A DNA stretch of 34,886 nt from Candidatus Adiutrix sp. (GTDB lineage: Bacteria > Desulfobacterota > Desulfarculia > Adiutricales > Adiutricaceae): assembly GCA_031263565.1 (NCBI GenBank), contig JAISFR010000124.1, positions 1-34,886 of the forward strand. Direction: 5' to 3'. A model generated the notes under the pieces. The model did no database searches. It worked only from the letters and a program-made list of their open reading frames with translations, and was not told the origin of the DNA. The translations under genes were made by a program, and so were the position numbers. Below, one piece after another: positions 31,162 through 34,886 of the stretch (position 1 is its first letter; each line of letters opens with the position of its first letter).

Positions 31162-32406
31162 TCAGACGGCCGCCCTCCGGCGGCGGCCCTGCCAGATCAG
31201 GCCAAGGGCGCCGGCGGCCAGCAAAATCAGCCCGGCCTGAACCGGAAGCAGCCAGGGATCGTAAACCAGTTCGAAACTGCTGTAAGGCGACAGGCGGCCG
31301 GAGGCCTGATCATAGCCGTATTGATAAATCATCCAGGGGCCGATTTTCAGGGGGTGGTTGACTTCCAGCGCCGCCTCCCGCTCCTGCCCTTCCCGGGTGT
31401 AGACCTTGATTTTGGAACTGAAGCGTCTGGGTTCCGGCTGGGTCATGGCCACGACCAGGTTGTCATCCAGAGCCAGAAGAGAGAGCGGCACATAGCGGTT
31501 GCCGCTCAGCACCCAGCCCTGCCTGATCTCTCCGCTGGCAAGGTTACGGGCCAGAACATGGGCGGCCGGGGTCGAAGCCGGCATGGGTATTTCCCGGTAG
31601 CCGCCGCCCTCGCCCGGCACGGCCTGGTGAATATATTCCAGCACCCTGATTTCCCACTGGCCCAGGCGGCCGTCAACCCGGCCGGGGTCGATCTGGTGCC
31701 AGTCGGGCCGGCCTTCGGGCTGGGGCCGGCCGCTATGGCGGTCCACCAAAGCCAGTTTCGGGGAATAGAAATCCAGGTCGAAATCATCGAGGCGAATGGC
31801 CAGGGGCAGCTCCAGCACCTCTTTGTTCTCACCGTAAACCCGCCACTCCACCTGGCCTTCGTTCACATACATCACGTGACGCCTGAGGTCGGCCGCGCCC
31901 AGGCCGGCCGCGGCCATTAAAAGCCACAGGCCGCCGTGGTTGAGAAAGAAGAGGAGCCCGCCCCGCTTAAAGCGCAGCCGCCTGACGGTCACCAGGGCCA
32001 GAGAGAGCAGGATAAGAAGATAAATCAGCACAAAAGGCCAGCAGGAGGTCATTTGGGCCAGACCCAGGCGCAGAAAGAAATCAGGCTCGGGCGGCAGATG
32101 GAGCAAGCGGGGGGTCAGGCCCATGATAAGACTGAGGACCATCAGGCCCAGAATCAGACTGACCGCCCAGGGCACGCTGCCCAGCCACCTGAAAAGAGGG
32201 GCGCGGCTGAACGGGCGTCCCAGCAGGGCCAGAAGCAGGATCAAGGCGCCCAGCACGACATTGACGGGATAATGGAGGAAGAAATAATCGAACGGCCCGA
32301 TGACCAGTTGGGCGGCCAAACCGCCCAGCATCAGGGCGGCGACAATCAGCAGGTTTTCCCGGTAGGAGCAGGGGAATCGCCACATTTTTTCGGGGTAGCT
32401 TTCCAT
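31162..32406 (-). CDS. resB: Cytochrome c biogenesis protein ResB/Ccs1
   Basis: Partner of CcsA in system II cytochrome c maturation; it holds the apocytochrome and keeps the haem site reduced. The 414-residue protein has N-terminal membrane helices (about 15-160: NLLIVAALMLGGLAAQLVIG, VPWAVSLILGLMVLSLIMG, WPFVLIYLLILLSLALVTV, NHGGLWLLMAAAGLG), a large periplasmic domain (about 178-380) and a last helix (WLLPVQAGLILLAAGALGLIW). The HGGLWLLMAAAGLG stretch carries a conserved His. I start at the ATG at 32406; a TTG at 32412 would add two residues. It lies 219 bp from the nrfA stop, with a hairpin in its leader. Confidence 0.9.
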   Translation of the reverse strand: MESYPEKMWRFPCSYRENLLIVAALMLGGLAAQLVIGPFDYFFLHYPVNVVLGALILLLALLGRPFSRAPLFRWLGSVPWAVSLILGLMVLSLIMGLTPRLLHLPPEPDFFLRLGLAQMTSCWPFVLIYLLILLSLALVTVRRLRFKRGGLLFFLNHGGLWLLMAAAGLGAADLRRHVMYVNEGQVEWRVYGENKEVLELPLAIRLDDFDLDFYSPKLALVDRHSGRPQPEGRPDWHQIDPGRVDGRLGQWEIRVLEYIHQAVPGEGGGYREIPMPASTPAAHVLARNLASGEIRQGWVLSGNRYVPLSLLALDDNLVVAMTQPEPRRFSSKIKVYTREGQEREAALEVNHPLKIGPWMIYQYGYDQASGRLSPYSSFELVYDPWLLPVQAGLILLAAGALGLIWQGRRRRAAV

Positions 32407-32426
32407 CTTCAAGTGGTCTGGTCGCA

Positions 32427-32456
32427 GCCGGGCAAAAAGGGCGATTTTTGCCCGGC
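32427..32456. promoter_or_regulatory. Perfect 12-bp hairpin in the resB leader
   Basis: GCCGGGCAAAAA (32427-32438) pairs exactly with TTTTTGCCCGGC (32445-32456) around GGGCGA. It ends 20 nt before the resB start. It has no trailing U-run. It might set the ratio between nrfHA and resB-ccsA expression by RNA stability or partial termination. Confidence 0.5.
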
Positions 32457-32494
32457 AGGGGACGGATTGGCCGACCGAACCGGTCGCTCCGCTC

Positions 32495-32524
32495 CGTCGC
32501 CCTCTCCGGGGTGACCGGCTATTT
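32495..32524 (-). repeat. 30-bp interspersed repeat, copy 2
   Basis: Minus-strand copy of the repeat at 2654-2683, with 28 of 30 bases identical. It lies between nrfA and resB, about 100 bp after the nrfA stop. Confidence 0.55.
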
Positions 32525-32624
32525 TTATAATCGGGCCTACTTTAAGGAATTGCTGCCTGGCCGGCGCCGGCTTCAGGAAGCTACTGATCAGCCTGCTCGC
32601 CTCGACGCAAGACCCGGCCCGGCG

Positions 32625-34112
32625 TTAAATACGCCCGTTCTTACGAGCCGCATCCAGCCACTGCGGCACCACGGTCTTCACAAATTCGGCTTTCTGGCCT
32701 CTGAGTTTATCCATATCCAGGCCGATATAAGCCTGGGCCTTTTCCTTGCTGGAAAGGTCAGGCATCTCGAATTCGGTCAGGCCCTGGCCATAAAGCACGT
32801 CCTTCAAAAGCATCTGGGCCTGAAGGGCCTTGTCCAGACCATGGGCCAGAATCCGCTGGGTCTCGATGGGAGCGTGGAAGGAAGCCCCGTGAGAGGCCAC
32901 GCCAAAGTCCCAACGCCACTGGGCGGCCCGGATCAGCTTCTGGGCCGGGGCCATCTCAGCCTCGGCGGCCCCCTTCTCCCAGGCCAGCTTGGCCATGATG
33001 TGAGCCTTGGCCAGTTCCGGCTCCAGGCGGTCGCGGATCTCCAGAATCTTGTCCTGACGCTCATAGACGTAGCTGATCAGGTTGGCCTCGGTGTCGCGAT
33101 GGCAGGTCTGGCAGGTACTGGCCACGTTCTTGAGCGGACTCATCAGATGATGGTCGGAAAACTTTAGGCCGCCCTCGGAAATGTAAGGCATATGGCAGTC
33201 GGCGCACGACAGGCCGCGCTGGCCGTGGGTGCCCAGTTTAAACAGCTCATAGTCGGGATGCTGGGCCTTGAGCATCTTGGTTTTGCTCAGGGCATGGGTC
33301 CAGTCGCCGTAGTCGAGGTTGTCGTAATAGGCCTCCATGTCCTCCATGCTCATACCGTCATCCCAAGGGAAGGTCAGGTATTTCCCGTCGCCCTTGAAAT
33401 AATATTCAACATGGCATTGGGCGCAGACCAGGCTGCGCATCTCCTGGAGGGTGGCGTCCTTGATATTTTTGCCCTGCCGCTGATAAGCCTCCACCAGGGC
33501 CGGCCGGGTGATGGTCAGGTTCATGGTGGCCGGGTCATGGCAGTCGGCGCAGCCGATGGCGTTGACCACTTCCGGGCCCCAGTCGCTCCACTTGGCCTGG
33601 TAGAAATTTTCAAGGCCCTTTTCCTGCATCAGGCGAGGCACATCCGGGCTTTTGCAGGCCCAGCAGGTGCCGGGCTGAAGGTCCCCCTGACCGTCAACGC
33701 CCGGCGCGCCCACCCGCAGGGTCTGCCGCATGTCTTCAATCGTGTACCAATGGCCCCGGGGCGCGGAATAGTCGCGGGAGAAAGCGTAGCCGGCCCAGAG
33801 GACGACCATCTCCGGCCGGTGGGCCAGGACGTCGTCCATCACGCTGCCCAGATACTTGCTTTTAAAATCCATCTCCCGGGTCTTCTTCCAGGTTTCCCAC
33901 TCCCGGGGATAGTTCTGGCCCCACAGGCCGCTCCGGGGCTCAATACCCTCAATGGGCACTTTGACGTTGTTGTAGATGGAGGCCACTTCGGCCCGGCGGA
34001 AGGTGATGGTGGCCGCCAGCACGGCCAGCAGAAAAACGCCCAGGGCCACGGCAATGAATACCGCCCCGGCCACGTAGATCGGGCCCTTGTTGATCAAGTC
34101 GTTAAACTTCAT
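32625..34112 (-). CDS. nrfA: Cytochrome c nitrite reductase catalytic subunit
   Basis: Periplasmic pentahaem enzyme that reduces nitrite to ammonium with six electrons. The 495-residue protein has the special active-site haem motif CWACK (150-154) and four CxxCH sites: CADCH (188-192), CAQCH (230-234), CADCH (303-307) and CQTCH (334-338). Other hallmarks are PRGHWYTIEDMRQTLR (118-133), which holds an active-site Arg, CHVEYYF with the active-site Tyr, KAQHPDYE (282-289) with the calcium-site Lys-x-Gln, and GTHGQRGLSCADCHMP with the active-site His. The N terminus is a single membrane segment (about 12-36). GGGGGAG precedes the start. It is cotranscribed with nrfH, 39 bp upstream. Confidence 0.98.
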   Translation of the reverse strand: MKFNDLINKGPIYVAGAVFIAVALGVFLLAVLAATITFRRAEVASIYNNVKVPIEGIEPRSGLWGQNYPREWETWKKTREMDFKSKYLGSVMDDVLAHRPEMVVLWAGYAFSRDYSAPRGHWYTIEDMRQTLRVGAPGVDGQGDLQPGTCWACKSPDVPRLMQEKGLENFYQAKWSDWGPEVVNAIGCADCHDPATMNLTITRPALVEAYQRQGKNIKDATLQEMRSLVCAQCHVEYYFKGDGKYLTFPWDDGMSMEDMEAYYDNLDYGDWTHALSKTKMLKAQHPDYELFKLGTHGQRGLSCADCHMPYISEGGLKFSDHHLMSPLKNVASTCQTCHRDTEANLISYVYERQDKILEIRDRLEPELAKAHIMAKLAWEKGAAEAEMAPAQKLIRAAQWRWDFGVASHGASFHAPIETQRILAHGLDKALQAQMLLKDVLYGQGLTEFEMPDLSSKEKAQAYIGLDMDKLRGQKAEFVKTVVPQWLDAARKNGRI

Positions 34113-34151
34113 AGCACATCTCCCCCGAGCTGTTTACCGTCAATTAAAATA

Positions 34152-34721
34152 TCAAAGCAGGTCGCTGAGCCACCCGGGAACCGGAGACTCAGGAAAAGGC
34201 ACGATGGCGCCCGGCGCGGACGCCAGATTGCTGATGTTGGTATGGGGCACCTGGCTGTGGCAGTCCCAACAGGCCCGCCCTTCGCCCTTGAGCACCTGGT
34301 CGTAGGCCACGTTCATCTTGGTGAATTCGGTCACCAGGGGACTGTGGCAGCGCAGACAGTTTTCCAGGATGACGGCGCTGGAGCCCTCCCGGGCCCGGAT
34401 GACCTGGGGCTGGCCGTCGACAGTGAAGACCGCCGCGTGATAGAGACCGTCCACAGCCTTGAAGGTGTAAGCCGAGACCAGATTGTCCTGAGGCACGTGG
34501 CAGTCGTTGCAGGTGGTCCAGAGCGCGTGGGAGCTTTTGCTCCAGGCCTGGTAATAGGGGGCCATGACATGGCAGTTGACGCAGACGGCCGGGTCTTCCG
34601 AAAGATAGGAATAGGCCCGGGAAACGTAAATAGCATAGGAACCCAGCCCGGCGATCAGCCCGGCCAGGGCAAAGATGCTCACCAGCATTTGATTCGGAGT
34701 CAGTTTGAGAAGAAAATTCAT
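34152..34721 (-). CDS. nrfH: Cytochrome c nitrite reductase quinol-oxidising subunit
   Basis: Membrane-anchored tetrahaem cytochrome of the NapC/NirT family that oxidises menaquinol and passes electrons to NrfA. The 189-residue protein has one N-terminal membrane helix (about 10-35) and four haem motifs: CVNCH (47-51), CNDCH (71-75), CLRCH (122-126) and CWDCH (151-155). Met53 in CVNCHVM matches the CHxM haem ligand seen in Desulfovibrio NrfH. The ATG at 34721 follows GGAAG; the 43-residue in-frame extension upstream shows no similarity or signal and was not used. It is the first gene of the nrfHA-resB-ccsA set. Confidence 0.97.
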   Translation of the reverse strand: MNFLLKLTPNQMLVSIFALAGLIAGLGSYAIYVSRAYSYLSEDPAVCVNCHVMAPYYQAWSKSSHALWTTCNDCHVPQDNLVSAYTFKAVDGLYHAAVFTVDGQPQVIRAREGSSAVILENCLRCHSPLVTEFTKMNVAYDQVLKGEGRACWDCHSQVPHTNISNLASAPGAIVPFPESPVPGWLSDLL

Positions 34722-34852
34722 AAATCTTCCAACATCTTTCTCCCGTCGGCACACACGGCCTGAACCCGCACTCCGGCGAGATACAGGCGCCAAACGCGAT
34801 CTTCCGACCTGAATACATCTTTCGGCGCCTGCAGGAAATCGACTCCCCACGA

Positions 34853-34864
34853 ACCCTTAAGGGT
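34853..34864. promoter_or_regulatory. ACCCTTAAGGGT palindrome upstream of nrfH
   Basis: A perfect 12-bp palindrome 130 bp upstream of nrfH. Its core CCCTTAAGGG also occurs in the operator at 3638-3652 before the metal ATPase. It may be a regulator site, but one short palindrome can be chance. Confidence 0.3.
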
Positions 34865-34886
34865 GCGCAAACAAATCCCGGCCTAA

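Noticed and set aside
33192-34763. 523-codon plus-strand frame opposite nrfHA
   Set aside because: Antisense shadow of two multihaem cytochrome genes with all CxxCH motifs on the minus strand.

Overview
The window is a GC-rich, densely coding bacterial chromosome segment. The gene set (NrfHA nitrite reductase with ResB/CcsA-type cytochrome c maturation, an RNase Y next to ZapA, a Tat-dependent DUF362 protein, a cobalamin riboswitch on cobT and an SAH riboswitch on ahcY) suggests an anaerobic or microaerophilic deltaproteobacterium (Desulfobacterota). That placement is inference from gene content and style; no rRNA or other phylogenetic marker was compared.

Layout. 1-2660: GAPDH, then a cobalamin riboswitch and cobT. 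2690-3230: tRNA-Leu(UAA) with its own promoter and terminators, followed by debris that includes an IS200-type transposase remnant. 3227-5680: a CsoR-family metal-sensing repressor and a P1B metal-export ATPase, with a DUF156-type operator between them. 5849-9672: an NtrY-like membrane histidine kinase and the bifunctional NAD(P)HX repair enzyme Nnr. 9733-11327: SAH riboswitch, ahcY and terminator. 11346-16396: a divergent module of an IclR regulator against phosphotransacylase, Ldh_2-type oxidoreductase and sodium:solute symporter, with a consensus promoter and candidate IclR boxes; it looks like a catabolic unit of unknown substrate. 16415-22051: a TonB/TolA-like protein, cysS-uvrB (overlapping) and moaA. 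22304-23683: DUF362 protein and an ArsR-like regulator, convergent on a shared terminator. 24257-26769: ZapB-like coiled coil, zapA and rny. 26797-28800: a membrane acyltransferase with an SGNH domain. 28801-30300: a structured region with a possible micro-ORF, then a small cysteine-motif protein and a MarR regulator with an unusual Gly/His/Arg-rich tail, driven by a promoter bracketed by two GGTACC palindromes. 30322-34721: nrfHA followed by resB and ccsA on the minus strand, a respiratory nitrite ammonification unit with its likely cytochrome c synthetase.

How the genes work together. Two RNA switches tie cobalamin assembly and S-adenosylhomocysteine removal to their metabolites. The CsoR/ATPase pair is a self-contained metal detoxification unit. 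NrfH and NrfA form the quinol-to-nitrite electron path, and ResB/CcsA probably attach their haems, including the special CX2CK haem of NrfA. The least explained parts are the IclR catabolic module, the MarR/small-cysteine-protein operon with its paired operators, the structured region 28879-29101, and a 30-bp repeat present once near each end of the window.
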